A stretch of DNA of 64,000 nt from Isoetes taiwanensis (Eukaryota > Streptophyta > Lycopodiopsida > Isoetales > Isoetaceae): the NCBI GenBank assembly GCA_021234155.1, contig JAJEKV010000106.1, forward strand, positions 365,050-429,049, in the 5' to 3' direction. How positions within the stretch are numbered: the stretch's first letter is position 1; each line of letters opens with the position of its first letter. Below the pieces are notes generated by a model. It was not told the origin of the DNA, ran no database searches, and saw only the letters and a program-made list of their open reading frames with translations. The translations under genes and the position numbers were made by a program. This document shows, piece by piece, positions 22,936 through 35,000 of the stretch.

Positions 22936-23639
22936 AAAAAGGAGACACTAACTACGGCTATGGCTATATCTATTTTGCAAGCTTAGTTACAACTATGTTG
23001 ACTAGGTAAACAAGCTAAACGGGGCTGGATTCATGATTGCAGTGCTGGATTGTTAGCCGGCTGAAAAACGGAGCATTCTGCAATGGATGTGGCATATCAT
23101 AATGACAAACAAGCCAAAAATCGCGATTCAAGTCCTATATTATCGCCTGACACTTAAGGCCCGTCAACGATTGCAAAATGCAAACTAGCATTGTGCTTTA
23201 ACCATCAGAAACATATTGACAAGCAAGAGATGCTCATAAGCACAATGTATGCCCTATACTATGCATTTGATAAGAATGTCATATTCAAACCTGTTTGGAA
23301 ATCATGTAATGCAGTTGATGGTAGGAAAAATCCAACCCAGCAGCAGGGTAGCTAATTAGATGACGATGTGCCTCACAGTGCACCTAGCCCTAGAAACTTT
23401 AAATGACCTGTTACATTCATAATCAATTACTCTCTAATCCTTGACTTCCTTGGAAGCAAACAACCACCTGTTCGTCCTTATCCTTGATTCCAAGGACCTA
23501 CTACCATCCTTATCTTTCACTCGGTGTGTTTATCAATAAACATTGCATATTTAGTAAAGGTCATACTCTGCCTTCTCAATGAACCAAAATCCGGCATCCC
23601 CTAAAGCAAGGGCAATGCCTACTAACTGAACATGCCACA
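22936..23639. other. No recognisable gene
   Basis: Downstream flank of the TMEM120-like gene. No motif recognised. Confidence 0.5.
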
Positions 23640-23925
23640 TGCTGAATAAAGGCTGCAGAGAACTGGTGAGCTCCTTGCTAGTTTCACGAGAATCGCGAAA
23701 ATGCTTTTCTTTCTTTTGTCCTCATCTGCGATATTATTTGTACTACTGTAGACATGTCAACTTAGTGGAAGCTCATAGCAACTTAATGCAAGCTCTCATG
23801 CTCAAATAAAAGCTTTACAAAATTGGCAGGTCCTTGCTACTTTGAAGACAACTGTGATATGGTTTCCTTTCCTTTCCTCCTCATCTGTGCTTTTATTTTT
23901 AACTTGGCAAGTACTGTGGCCATTG
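23640..23925. repeat. Partial tandem duplication of the TMEM120 last exon
   Basis: The segment 23,640-23,760 (CTCCTTGCTAGTTTCACGAG, then TCCTCATCTGCGAT) parallels 23,805-23,925 (GTCCTTGCTACTTTGAAGAC, then TCCTCATCTGTGCT), the terminal coding part of the minus-strand gene. The copies are clearly diverged, so the event is old. Confidence 0.55.
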
Positions 23926-25750
23926 TGTTAATGAAATTACCAACTGCCATTATAATAAGCAGCAAGCCACAGACACCCATCTGTTGAAATAGAACAGAAA
24001 ATCAGAACACAAAAACCATAGACAATTACTTGAGATGTTTGTCATCCTTGCCTGCCATTCTGAGTCGTCGTCTGTTACTATTCCAATTAACAGCTTAAAG
24101 CCAATAAAGAATTGGAATCCCTGGTGCCAAAATTAATGCAAACCATAATATGTTATGAGGGACTAGTATAACATTTCTGATGCTTCAATCCCAATATTGT
24201 CTAGTTTACTCTAGTTGTGTATCGAAGGTGGAACGAAGCATTGATTAAAGACATATGGAAAGCATGAATACCTGTAGAACGAAAATTAGAGGGTACAGCA
24301 ACCATAACTGACCCTTCACACCTGCTGTTTCTCCCCAAACAACATCCATCCTTCCAGCCTAAAAAAGATAATTATGACATTGTTAATCATTGACATACTT
24401 GCAATAGAAGCACAGACTCTAAACCTTTCCAAGCTTAAATCCTTGTGTACAGCCGCTGCCTTTGATATCTATTTTGAAGCTGCATAGAGACTCCCTGCAT
24501 TACTGCCCATAACAAGAACAGCTGCACACCATGCTGCATCTTTAACTGATTTAGCAAAGTATTCTATGGGTTAAGCATTGCCATTCACTTTGAGCTTTTT
24601 ATAGACCTGTTTGTGTCTACAGCTAGGCTGTCCTTGAATGCCCCATGTGAGACTGACAATAGCAGCAACCATGGCAAAATAGTGATGATACACCCACCTT
24701 AGCATAAAATGTATCAACATATCAGCATTTCATGATCTTATATTAATTGTTTCTACTCATTCAAAATATTCAAGTTTCCAATCAAAAAAATACCAAGGAC
24801 GAATGTCACTTCCATTGACCCTCAAAATATTCTCTCTCAGTGCCAAACTTGTGTAGAAAACCAGAAGCCATGCCTATAAAAACATAAGGCAAAAAAATAA
24901 AAGCATGTTGTATTCCAAAGGGAAAAAGAGGCCCTACTCACCTGATAAGCTTGAACTGGGATGGCAGGAAAGCAGCCATTCAGAAAAATCGTTTGAGCAC
25001 CAAAAGTATACAAGGAAAGGCTAAGAAAATTATTGCAGTTTTATCCTGGAAAGAGTAAAGCAACTCAGATATGATATAGATAAGATAACCAATTGATAAC
25101 ATTGCAGAAAGTCTGATGATATGGAATGCATGAATAGCGTTATCCTCACCCTATAAGTATTGTATTCCTCTTTAACTTTGAACTTCACATCATTTCTGGT
25201 TGCAAGGACATTGACAGGCCCAAGCATTAACCTAAGAAATAATCCTGCATGAGAAAGTATATATATGTATATTAAGTATGCTACAAGGAGTTACTAGTTA
25301 GAAGCAAAATATACCATTTGATTTATGTGGAAGGAGAGCTGCAACATCTCCTTCATAAATCATGCTGCGTGCCCTATACAGATTTTCTTCCAACTAGTTA
25401 TAACATGCAGATGGCAAAACAAATCAGAATGATCCGATACCGATTTTCGGAATGCAAGAGCGAGTGGGGAACATAGAAAATACCTTTTCAAATTGCCGAT
25501 GACTGAAAAGCCCCTTCTCAAGAAAGCTACACATCTTGACTCTAATAGTTCTAATTTCATTGTCAAGGGCTAGAGCCTGCTTACTTAACCCTTGAGCCTC
25601 GGCCCTAACCCTATCACTATGAGCGCATGCTTCATCATGCAAAGTCTTGCACCTTTCGACTAAATTTTCTACACGCTCAGCAAATTGTTCCTCATCTGAA
25701 AAATTGTCATTTTCGAGCATTTTGGAAGACGACATACTGCTACCAACCAT
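23837..25750 (-). CDS. TMEM120 (TMPIT-like) multi-pass membrane protein, ten exons
   Basis: Plant member of the TMEM120 family of endomembrane/nuclear-envelope proteins, whose animal members adopt an elongase-like six-helix fold. Exons (high to low): 25,750-25,484; 25,393-25,315; 25,244-25,150; 25,045-24,942; 24,873-24,794; 24,697-24,607; 24,533-24,425; 24,358-24,272; 24,120-24,052; 23,980-23,837. All have AG acceptors; intron 9 uses a GC donor (CAG|GCAAGG), the others GT. Domains: N-terminal coiled coil (ERVENLVERCKTLHDEA), RLMLGPVNVLATRNDVKFKV, membrane part with LALRENILRVNGSDIRPWW and YHHYFAMVAAIVSLTWG, then LQNRYQRQRLYTRI and GRMDVVWGETAG. About 374 residues, usual size. Exon 4 (104 nt) lacks one base at the A run 24,984-24,988 and exon 7 (109 nt) has one extra near 24,436-24,440. 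Each would truncate the protein if real. Exons at the correct phase elsewhere favour a real gene with consensus errors, or a recent pseudogene. Confidence 0.87.
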
Positions 25751-26900
25751 ATGAACTGTCTCTCATCAAAGATCTTTTGAAAACCTTTATTCATCCAAAG
25801 TTTTATTTTCGCAGACTAAAATATCACTTGTATAAAAGATATTCCTGTTGCATGCAACCTTCCGAATTGATACACGTATCTGAAACTACAGAATCTGGAT
25901 ATTTGAGCTATTGTGGTACAGAGAAAAAACAAATCAAACCATGTATTCTTCGGACCGAATGCGCCGTGATGTGATCGATTCGATTGGCAATAATAATTCT
26001 AGGCTAAAACAAGTGTTCCAAAACCAATGAGTCCCAAAAATAAGACCATGCTGGACAAATAAAATAAATAAATACAAATCATAGAAACCTTCTTAGTTGC
26101 TAAACATTTCATTAATTAGTGGACTGTACAATACATTACATTGGCCGCTGTGGACGCATATTAAACAATGAAGTAATGCGCAGTGCCCCGTCTTTTGAGA
26201 CCCGTTTGAGTTCCCGATGACACCTAAAATCTTTTAATTGGAAAAAATGCAGAATGGGCGTGGAAATGAATTTATTTATGCTAAGCTTTTTGGGGCAGGG
26301 GTTGCTCTTAGTCTGAGCCAGGTGGGCGATGCTCAACGAAGGCACAATCTTCTGAGGGCCGCCTTAGATCTAGCGGGCAGCATGTTACAGAACAGGGGAT
26401 GAAATTCTCAGGTACGGCAGATTTTCCCAGCGAAGGTATGGGTCTCTTTTTTATTTCTTCTGGAAGAGATCCGGGAGTGCAGGTTTGCAGATTTGTTACA
26501 GAAAAATCTTCCCTAGTCGATGCACTAATCTTTTTCCCTGCATCTCCACTGTGTTATAGGACCAGATTTGTTTAGTTGGGTCTCGTTTGTTTTCTTTATT
26601 GTTTGGGCGGCTATAGCAAGGGCTTGGCACGGTTCAAGGAAACAAGATGTTAACGCATCAAAGGGTTGCCCGTTCGATAACTATGCAAGTGGCACTATAT
26701 AGGCGATAATGGCTTATATAGGCGATAATAAGCCATTACGAAAAGGTCAACAAAATATGACTTTGATCCATGAAACATGCAAATATGCTTGAAAGAAAAT
26801 ACGATTTCGATATATAAAACATGTAGTTGTTGTGAAACAGGTATGGTATTGGATTAGAAATATGAGAATCAGACTGGACATTTTGTTATGTTATGGGCTA
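25751..26900. other. Upstream region of TMEM120-like gene; no other gene
   Basis: The first few hundred bases are its likely promoter, by position. No further protein motif recognised. Confidence 0.45.
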
Positions 26901-26904
26901 CATA

Positions 26905-28636
26905 GCCTAAAAACAAGCAAATGGTAGCAGCATATGCCCATAATGGTTTTCTGAGGGACGCTATTAGAATTATGCAACAGATGGGACTGGACAATATATT
27001 AATTAATAGAGGCACACTGATCACCCTTCTAAATATTTGTTCTAATCTCGAGCAGAAGGAAAGTTTATGCATGGCAGCATACTAGATAGTGGTGACTTCA
27101 AGTTGGATGTCGTTGTAATCACTGCTGTCATTAGCATATATGCAGTGTGTGAGAATCTTGGCTATGCATACGCAACATTTGAAAAACTGCCACAAAAAAT
27201 ATGTTGTAGCATGGAACGCCATGGTTGCGGTATTAGTTGAACATGGGCATGAAAGTGAGGCAATTCAGTTATTTTGGCAAATAATCCAACATGGGATAAG
27301 GCCAAGTAGAGTTTCATTTATTACAGCTCTGAATGCATGTACCTGCCCTAGTGCCCTTATGAATGGTAAGCTATTTCATGCTTATATTATCTGCAATGAA
27401 TTAGAAGCAGATGTGCACGTAGGCACAACTCTTATCAACATGTATGGGAGGTGTGACAGTCTGGAAGATGCAGAAATGATGTTCCAAAACTTCAGCATAA
27501 AAACATGGTCACCTGGAATACGATGCTTTCAATAAACTTCCAGAACAGGGACGGAAAGGAAGCCCTTACTATCTTTTTTTCAAAATTAGGCGAAGTGGCC
27601 TTAGACCCAGAGGTGCTGACATTCCTCACTGTTATTGATGCATGCACGAGGCGAATAAAAAGCAAACTGGTACATGCAAGCATAATTGGCACTGACTTGG
27701 AAACTAAGATTGTTACAAGCAATGTTCTTCACCTGTATGGTAAACATGGAAATCTAGAATATGCTTCTAGAATATTTAACACCATGCACGAACACAATGT
27801 AGTTTCATGGAACTCCATCATAACACCATATGTAGGGAAAATTGCTATTTCGTTTTTGAGACAAATGCAGCATGAAAAAGTAATGCCAAACGAAATCACT
27901 TTCATTAACATTCTAAATACCTGTTCCAGCCCTGCTTTTATGGCTGAAGGAGAAGTTCTGCGTAGATTTGTGTTGGATGTTGTTGTGGGAATTGAATCAA
28001 TTAGCATGTATGCTAAGTGTGAAAATTTGGAAAGTGCATGCAACCAATTCAATAGAATACAACAAAGAAATGTAATGACACGGACCTCGTTAATTGCTGC
28101 ATTTTCTCAGAATGGGCATAGCATTCAAGTCTTTCACCTTCTTCAAGAAATGCATCAAAGACAATTTAAAAGGAAACATGTTCACTTTTACAACTATTTT
28201 GAATTCGTGTTTTGATGCATCAAATTTAGCACTAGGTAGATTAATTCATGCACATGCAGTCAGTGCTGGTTATCAGCCAGGTGTGATTTTGGACACTGCG
28301 CTCTAATGAATATTTGTATTGAAATTGTGGAGATCTTGAAGTTGCTAGATTATTATTTGAGAATATGCAAACAAAAGGATGTGATATCTTGGAACTGTAT
28401 TATTGGAGCTTATGGAATGCATGGCTATGCCAAACAGGTCTTTGAGCTGTTTCAAAAAATGCTACTAACATCCACAAAGCCAAGTAAAGTCACTTACATA
28501 TCCATCTTCAGTGCTTGCTCTAACATAGGTGCATTTGTAAAAAGCAAATGGGTTCATTCTTATATACTTCATAATACAACTGACATTGATGTTTTTGTGG
28601 GGAATAAAACAGCTCTCCTTTTATGTAGCATGATCT
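26905..28636 (+). pseudogene. PLS-type PPR protein, frameshifted, C-terminus missing
   Basis: Organelle RNA-binding PPR protein in origin (RNA editing or processing). Repeated ~35-residue motifs run in order: KQMVAAYAHNGF, VVAWNAMVAVLVEHGHESEA, LINMYGRCDSLEDAEMMF, MVTWNTMLSINFQNRDGKEA, VLHLYGKHGNLEYASRIF, HNVVSWNSIITPYV, KDVISWNCIIGAYGMHGYAK. The frame changes near 27,080, 27,490-27,505, 28,100 and 28,300, and the reading stops at 28,636 in the middle of a motif (VFVGNKTAL). No introns, as usual for the family. No E or DYW domain follows directly; PPR C-terminal motifs reappear at 34.3-35.0 kb. Clearly not functional as read. Confidence 0.87.
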
Positions 28637-28649
28637 AACATGTTTGTTA

Positions 28650-28900
28650 TAGATACTGTGACCACAACTTGGAAAATGGACCATTACACTTGATTAGTAA
28701 CAAAGGTTCTTCAAAATGATTGATTGATAATGGCTATGAAAAAACATGCAATTATATACCAAGAATGTTGACCTTAGAATAAGAACAATGGCAACCAACA
28801 ACTCGAAAAATGGACCATTGCACCCGATTGGTAACAAATGTAACCTCAAAATAATAGATTGATAAGTAATTATATGCCAAGAATGTTGATTTTAGAATAA
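28650..28900. repeat. Tandem duplication, ~134-bp period
   Basis: GAAAATGGACCATTACAC...GATT.GTAACAAA...AATGTTGACCTTAGAATAAG is present from about 28,665 and again from about 28,799, with ~10% differences. Confidence 0.75.
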
Positions 28901-30714
28901 GAACATTTACCATACAGGATTCTTTTCTAGTGGGCACACCTAAAAATGGCAATGTGTCAAAATTGCAAGTGGACTTCTTACAAGGTGGTGCCCATCACAC
29001 CAAGTGTATGATCCAAATACATACTGCCATTACAACACTTTTCTTGCACTTTAAAACTCACACTAAAGCTCTGGCTTTCTCCTTTGCTTTTGAAAAGAAG
29101 GGTTTTGGGTTGTATGTTTACCAAAATACGTGGAGGATTTTTTATGGTAACAATGTAGGTGGCATAGTTACTTCCCACATTGGTTACAATTCGAGGGACT
29201 ACTTGGTAATCTGTGAGGTTAGCTATGGCTATGGATGGATAGTTGAGGGTGCTAATGTCAGGAATGTTAGTTGGACATGTGAAGCGTTTTATCCTTGTGG
29301 TGTTTGAGATTGTTGAGGCATTGTATCCAACTTTGCCTGAAAAGAGTAGACAATCTTACATTTGTGGTGTCATACACAAACCACGGATCACCAGAATTTG
29401 TCGGGGTTGATCTCTCGGATCCATAGTTAAATGGACCAACCGACCCGGATGCATTGATATTGGTTCTTGCATGTTGTTCAAAGTTGAAGTGCCGCGATCA
29501 AAGCATTGACTTTAGATAGACTAAAAGCTAGTCTACTATTCTATGATGCAACGATTACATTATTCTATGCACATCCTAGATTGAAGATCGACTTATTTTT
29601 GTTAGTCGGGGAATAGATTATTCATTGTACAATAATAGATTGTTCTATGTTGATTCTAGATTAACATCCATTTATTGTTTACTCTATTTTATGCGGGGAT
29701 ATGATCAAATGTCTAAGCTTACGGTGTCATGATGGCGATTTGATGGTCAGAGGGCTCCACTTGGGGTACAAGCTTTTCAAAAGAGTTGTAACACACGCAA
29801 CATGGGGACAAGACATGGAGGTTCGATATGATGTTGTACTCCACCCTTCTAGTGTCATTTGGCAACTTTGTTGGCGAATTTCTACCGATCAGTGCTAGAA
29901 TATTGAGACACGGTGTAGATATATCGGGCTTCAAAGATCATACAAGGTAGCAGTTAAATAGTAAAATTTGTAACAAACAAACCCTTAGACAAAGAAAAGA
30001 CAACTTGAACAAAGAAGCTTTGAAAGAAAATGTACCTTAAGTATGCCTGGATTGCTTAATTGGGACCACGAGGCGAGAATGCGGCCATCGATGGTGCAAG
30101 TTTGATACTAAGCGAGTATTTGGATGAACAATCTTCACCATTGGCTCTCTATTTCATCAAATGTGATTTAGTTAAAGTAACATTACCATTTTCCTTGGGC
30201 ACAAAGTTAGACAAGTATAAGTTTTACTTGGTAGAGTTGATATAGAAGAAGCGACCTTTGCATTATTGGTATTGATAGCGGTTCGAGGAAGTAGATAGGC
30301 ATCAACGAGACACCTCACTTTCTGGCAGCAAAATTGCCAAGAACATATCTGCGACTCCCAGCTCTCAAGACCTCGTGACTTTTGCCGGCCGTCCCCGGCC
30401 TCTCAAAAAGGACAACCTTGCCTTTCATCTTTGTAGAGTCTAATGAGTTGGGAAGGCATTGGCTGCTACAAAAGTATGCACAATCATTCTGATTGACAAG
30501 TTACATGTATTGTTCGGTCAATGTAATAGGTTGAAATACCTGGCATTGGTGATGTTGCTAGACAAGGCATCATTTTCTGCAAAGAAGAAAGGATACCATT
30601 TGTCTTCGAGCTTCAAAGGAGTAATGCTTTTTCCTTGTGTGAATAGACTACAATTGTTAGATGCAATTCAAGTTGTACTAAAGGGTTTTAGGTTGCCCTA
30701 GAGCAAACCCCCGG
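28901..30714. other. No recognisable gene
   Basis: A 125-codon plus frame (28,930-29,307) and several shorter ones carry no motif I recognise. No element terminus seen. Confidence 0.4.
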
Positions 30715-30860
30715 TTATAATGGGTTTGTAGAATATCCGAGCACATTTTGGCATATGCCTAGGATATTCGGTGACTGCTAAAAGCGGCTTTTTGCCATTA
30801 AAGCGGGGTCAGCCCTGTTGCTTGGGATGGTGCTGTTCTAACCGCCCTACTTAGGAATGA
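30715..30860. repeat. Dispersed repeat, copy 3
   Basis: GGCATATGCCTAGGATATTC followed by GGTGACTGCTAAAAGCGG and CCCTGTTGCTTGGG matches the word order of the copies at 1.4 and 3.5 kb. Confidence 0.55.
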
Positions 30861-31890
30861 AGTTTCATTCTGTGGAGTGCAAGGAAAAATTGGTCAGTTG
30901 AGTTGGGGAATCTACAAACAGGATCATAATTCATATTGCGATGCCCTTGCCATGGCTCTAGGTTTCACAACAATGAAATCGATGATTTATTATCCTCGGC
31001 GACAAAAAGCGGTCGAGACATTACCAAATTGCTCCAGGTTTTATGAGAGGTTAGCCAAATCTCGGCTTATTCCTTCTAGCATCTAAATAATTCTACCGAG
31101 AAAATGATCCAAGAGTTTGGGAGTTCAAGAAGGCTGCGGAAGAGGAGATTGGATATATGAAGGAGTGATAGGCAAAAACCCTATGGAAATTGCAAAGGAA
31201 GTTGTGACGGTATGTAGTAAAACTATATCGAAGACTTCAGTCTAGCGGTAAAAGGTAATTTCACAAAAGAGCAAATATGTTCCTTGTGTGGTGGTTCCTT
31301 CGATACCATCATGGAACTTGATCCCGATCACAATTAGGGAAGCGGTATAAATCTAAGTGATGCGAAGCCTGGATGACATGCGGGCAAAGATAGGCTCGGA
31401 GGAAGTCTTGTTGCTGAAACAATGGGATATGTGGATGTCGATTGCTCCAATCCGTTGGTGGTGAGGGTGCAACAAGATGGCCTTTCTATTCACATCGGTG
31501 GATAATTAGGAAAGCAAACTGGATATGGTTGTCAAGAGGTTTAAGGTAGCATTTGGAGAGAATACAAAAGAAGTACATGCAAAGAAGAACTACTTGGAGC
31601 GGATGGAAGTGCAATCGGTGGCTGCCCGGATAGCTCTGAGAATTTAACAAGCGTGCGAATGCTTGGAGGGACAAAAGCAGGTTTTCACATATCAACTTTG
31701 TCTTTTCAAAGCGAAGATATGTAGTTGAATTTCAATATGAGGTGCATATCTCTTCATCATATTAGAGCTTGTTCTCGGAATCATGAACTGCATTGTACTT
31801 TCGGATGAGTTTTCTATTAAAATTTGTTACTTTCGTGAAATGAAGGTTGTTTAAGTTGTGGAGTTTTCTGCGGTGAGAAAACGAGAGAAG
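30861..31890. other. No recognisable gene
   Basis: Short frames, e.g. 30,877-31,086 (plus), without recognised motif. Lies just upstream of the eRF1 copy. Confidence 0.4.
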
Positions 31891-32981
31891 ATGGCGGAAT
31901 CTGAGGGAGAAGATAAGAATATTCGGATATGGAAAATTAAGAAACTTATCAAGGCCTTTGGAATGCGCTTTCGTGGTAATGGAACAAGTATGATTTCTCT
32001 TATAATGCCACCACGTGATCAGATTTCTCGAGTTGCTAAGATGCTTGGGGATGAATTTGGTACCGCATCTAATATCAAGAATAGAGTTAACAGGCAATCC
32101 GTGCTTGGTGCCATTACATCCATACCAGCGCGTCTAAAGCTTTACAATAAGGTTCCTAATAATGGCCTGGTACTATATCTTTGGTACTATAGTTACCGAT
32201 GATGGCAAGGAAAGGAAGGTAACAATCGATTTTGAGCCGTTTAAGCCTATAAATGCATCCCTCTATTTGTGTGATAATAAATTCAATGAGTTGCTAGAAT
32301 CAGATGACAAGTTTGGATTTATTGTGATGGATGGTAATGGCACATTGTTTGGGACACTAAGTGGTAATACTCGTGAAGTTTTGCACTAGTTTACTGTAGA
32401 CCTTCCTAAACAGCATGGGAGAGGTGGGCAATCTGCTCTCCGTTTTGCTAGGCTGCGAATGGAGAAGAGGCACAATTATGTCGGAAAAGGCTGCAGAGTT
32501 AGCGACACAATTTTTCATCAATTGGTTACCAGCCCGACCCTAATGTTGTTGGTTTAATATTGGGTTTGGATCGGTAGATTTTAAGAGGCTGAATTAAGTC
32601 AATCTGATATGTTTGATCCACGACTTCAAGCCAAAATTTTAAATGTTGTAAATGCATTTATGGTGGGGAAAATGGTTTCAACCAAGCTATAGAACTCTCT
32701 TCAGAAATCTTGTCCAATGTTAAGTTCATTCAGCCAATGTTAAGTTCATTCAGGAAAAGCGGCTTATTGGGAAGTACTTTGGGGAGATTAGTCAAGACAA
32801 CTGGAAAGTATGTTTTGGAGTGGATGACACATGTCACCAATAAATCTCGGGAAGGATCACAATTTTGTAGAGGATTTGGAGGTATTGGTGGCATTTTACG
32901 ATACCGATTAGATATCACGGGGAGTTTGATGAGCTCTCGGATGATGGTGGTGTATATGAAGACTCGACTAAAAGCTTTCTA
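31891..32981 (+). pseudogene. eRF1 (peptide chain release factor subunit 1) pseudogene
   Basis: eRF1 recognises stop codons and triggers peptide release. Nearly the whole protein can be followed without introns: [12 protein letters not shown] (domain 1), [40 protein letters not shown] (the NIKS loop reads NIKN), LYLCDNKF (the YxCxxxF motif), [20 protein letters not shown] (catalytic GGQ intact, near 32,412-32,470), QSDMFDPRLQAKILNVV, and near the end SREGSQFCRGFGGIGGILRY. Lesions: short indels near 31,950 and 32,170, an in-frame TAG before FTVDLPK at about 32,388, more shifts after 32,470, and loss of ~90 codons near 32,830 between the KYVF.. and VTNKS parts. Plant eRF1 genes are often intronless in the coding region, so lack of introns does not prove retrocopying. 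No poly-A tail seen. Confidence 0.93.
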
Positions 32982-34269
32982 GAAGGGATGCAACCATCAT
33001 TTTGGTTTCGTAACCAGCGGTGAAAGCATGGAAGTTGTCAATTGTTTTCTAGTGATGGTTTGAATTTTATCTAATGTGGATGTCTATTGTCCACAGGCTG
33101 TAGTATTTTTCTTCTAGAAAATATTAACTGTGGAATGGAAAGATGCTTTTCTGGACAATTAAAAGAGATGCCATTGCCAAGTTGATGCAGGAATTATGGA
33201 CGGGGCATTTGCTTTGAAATCCATCCATCATGCTTTTTATGTCATGCGATACTAAATATAGTTGCATTTGTCTCAGTTTTGCTATGTTAAATCTTAATTA
33301 TTGTTTCTCATATGATTATACAATCCCAACAAAAAAAGGAAGACAAAGAAATCCTACCATTGTCTCTATTCTTATCTATTTGGCCTCTATTCTTATCTAT
33401 TTGGTTCACTGAAGATGTTCAGCTCAAAAAAAGACTAGGATAATATTGCCCTTTAGTTCAACTCAAAAGATAGTATTCATTGCTCATGCTTATCCTTCTA
33501 TATATACTCTTTCTATCTATATGATTACTAAAGCGAGAATTAGCTTTATCTATTTGCCCTTCCCCTGTTTGCCGTGCCCGCATTATGTTGCCCGGCTCCT
33601 ATTGTCGATCCTTTCAAGTACACCGCCCTTCTCCGAAGCAGGAGGTTTGACCCGGAGGATGGGGACTGGAGATCATCTAATTGGCTGCCTCTTTATTGGT
33701 AGTAATTTCGTTGTAATCGCCTACACTTCCAAGGGTCGTCTATATTTATCATGGAACTGCATTGGGGATAGTTAAAATTGTAATATTTTTTGTCTCTCTT
33801 TTATTGTAAATGACATTAATATAAGATGCAATACGCATTTCTGGAACGCTGATGTGTAGGCCTAGTGGAGCAAGAAAAAGTAAATTGAAAATTGTCACAT
33901 TCATCAATAGGACAAAAGAAATTACATAGATCATCAATTTACTATTTAACAAATCAACCATTATCTACTTAAAATGTCACCCAGGGGAAAATTAGAGCAA
34001 ACACCGCGCTTGGCAGAAAAGCTATTTTCCTTTGATTTTTTTTTTTTTTTTTTTTTTGAGAAAAAAAATCTACAAAAATCCATCTTGTCTAAAAGGTCTA
34101 ATTGTTGCACCAAGAGTAATAGGTTTGTACATTCTCAGTTTGGAGGGATTGATTTTACGTCACAATAAAATCTACCTTCCACACTTTGACTTTAAAGCAC
34201 TATGCATCAGAGACTATATAAACATCCTCGGGGACATCGGAGGGCAACCCTCCATCATAACACCTTGTT
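32982..34269. other. No recognisable gene; T run and short repeat
   Basis: A 19-nt T run at about 34,039 and a GAGGGCAACCCTCC...ACACCTTGTTAT block at 34,210-34,275, related to 4,190-4,262. No coding motif recognised. Confidence 0.45.
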
Positions 34270-35000
34270 ATCATTTATTAGTTCTAGGAAGTTTCGAGCT
34301 ATACAAAATGGTTTAAGACTTACATTCAATCTGATTGCCATTTCCAAGCAAGATGTTGGAAGGAAAATCCATGTCAAGCTACTAGCGGCAACAATATACT
34401 TATAACGACTCGATAGGCGGAGGATGCTTATAAAACCTTTGGTAAAATGCAGCAAAAAGATATAATATCATGGAATACTATAATATCTACATCTTCTCGA
34501 ATGGGTTGCTTGAGAAAAGTCTCTTAATCTTTTCCAAGAAATGCTATAGGAAGGCAACTATCTAGACGGGATCACCTTCATAACCATCATTTCGATCATG
34601 CGACCATGTTGGACTAGTTGATGATGGTTGTCATTATTCTATTCTAATCGGTGAAGATAATTACGGTACTCCATATGCGAGAGAATTATGGAAGTTTGGT
34701 TGATCTTTTGGGCATAGAGGGGTGGCTAGATGAGGCGATTGGATCTCGTATGTGCCATGCCATTCACTTATGATCTTTGCTGGATGTCACTTCTTGGTGC
34801 ATGCAAGATTCATGGTAATACATTCCTAGGAAACAAAGGCGACTTCTTAGTGCATGCATAGGATGTCACTTCTTGGTGCATGCAAGCTTCATGGTAATAC
34901 ATTCCTAGGAAACAAGGCAGCAGAGCATGTATTTGATGTGGTCCCTAACAAATCATCAGTCTATATAGAACTATCAAACATATATGATGCAGATGGAAGC
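34270..35000 (+). pseudogene. PPR protein C-terminal remnant (PPR + E-type motifs)
   Basis: GKMQQKDIISWNTII (34,441-34,485), then in a shifted frame LNLFQEML..GNYLDGITFI, then YGSLVDLLGIEGWLDEAI (34,688-34,740), SLLGACKIHGNTFLGNK and AAEHVFDVVPNKSSVYIELS. This is the normal end of a PLS-type PPR protein going into the E region. Stops and shifts interrupt it, and the SLLGACK segment is duplicated. It could be the displaced 3' end of the PPR pseudogene ending at 28,636, or a separate gene. Confidence 0.8.
34782..34917. repeat. 79-bp tandem duplication inside the PPR remnant
   Basis: GGATGTCACTTCTTGGTGCA starts at 34,782 and again at 34,861. The two copies differ at a few positions (one A/C change and one extra A). 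It duplicates the LLGACK-HGNTFLGN codons and is not a multiple of 3. Confidence 0.93.

Noticed and set aside
28930-29307. 125-codon plus-strand frame as a gene
   Set aside because: No recognised motif; lies next to a tandem repeat in otherwise non-coding sequence.
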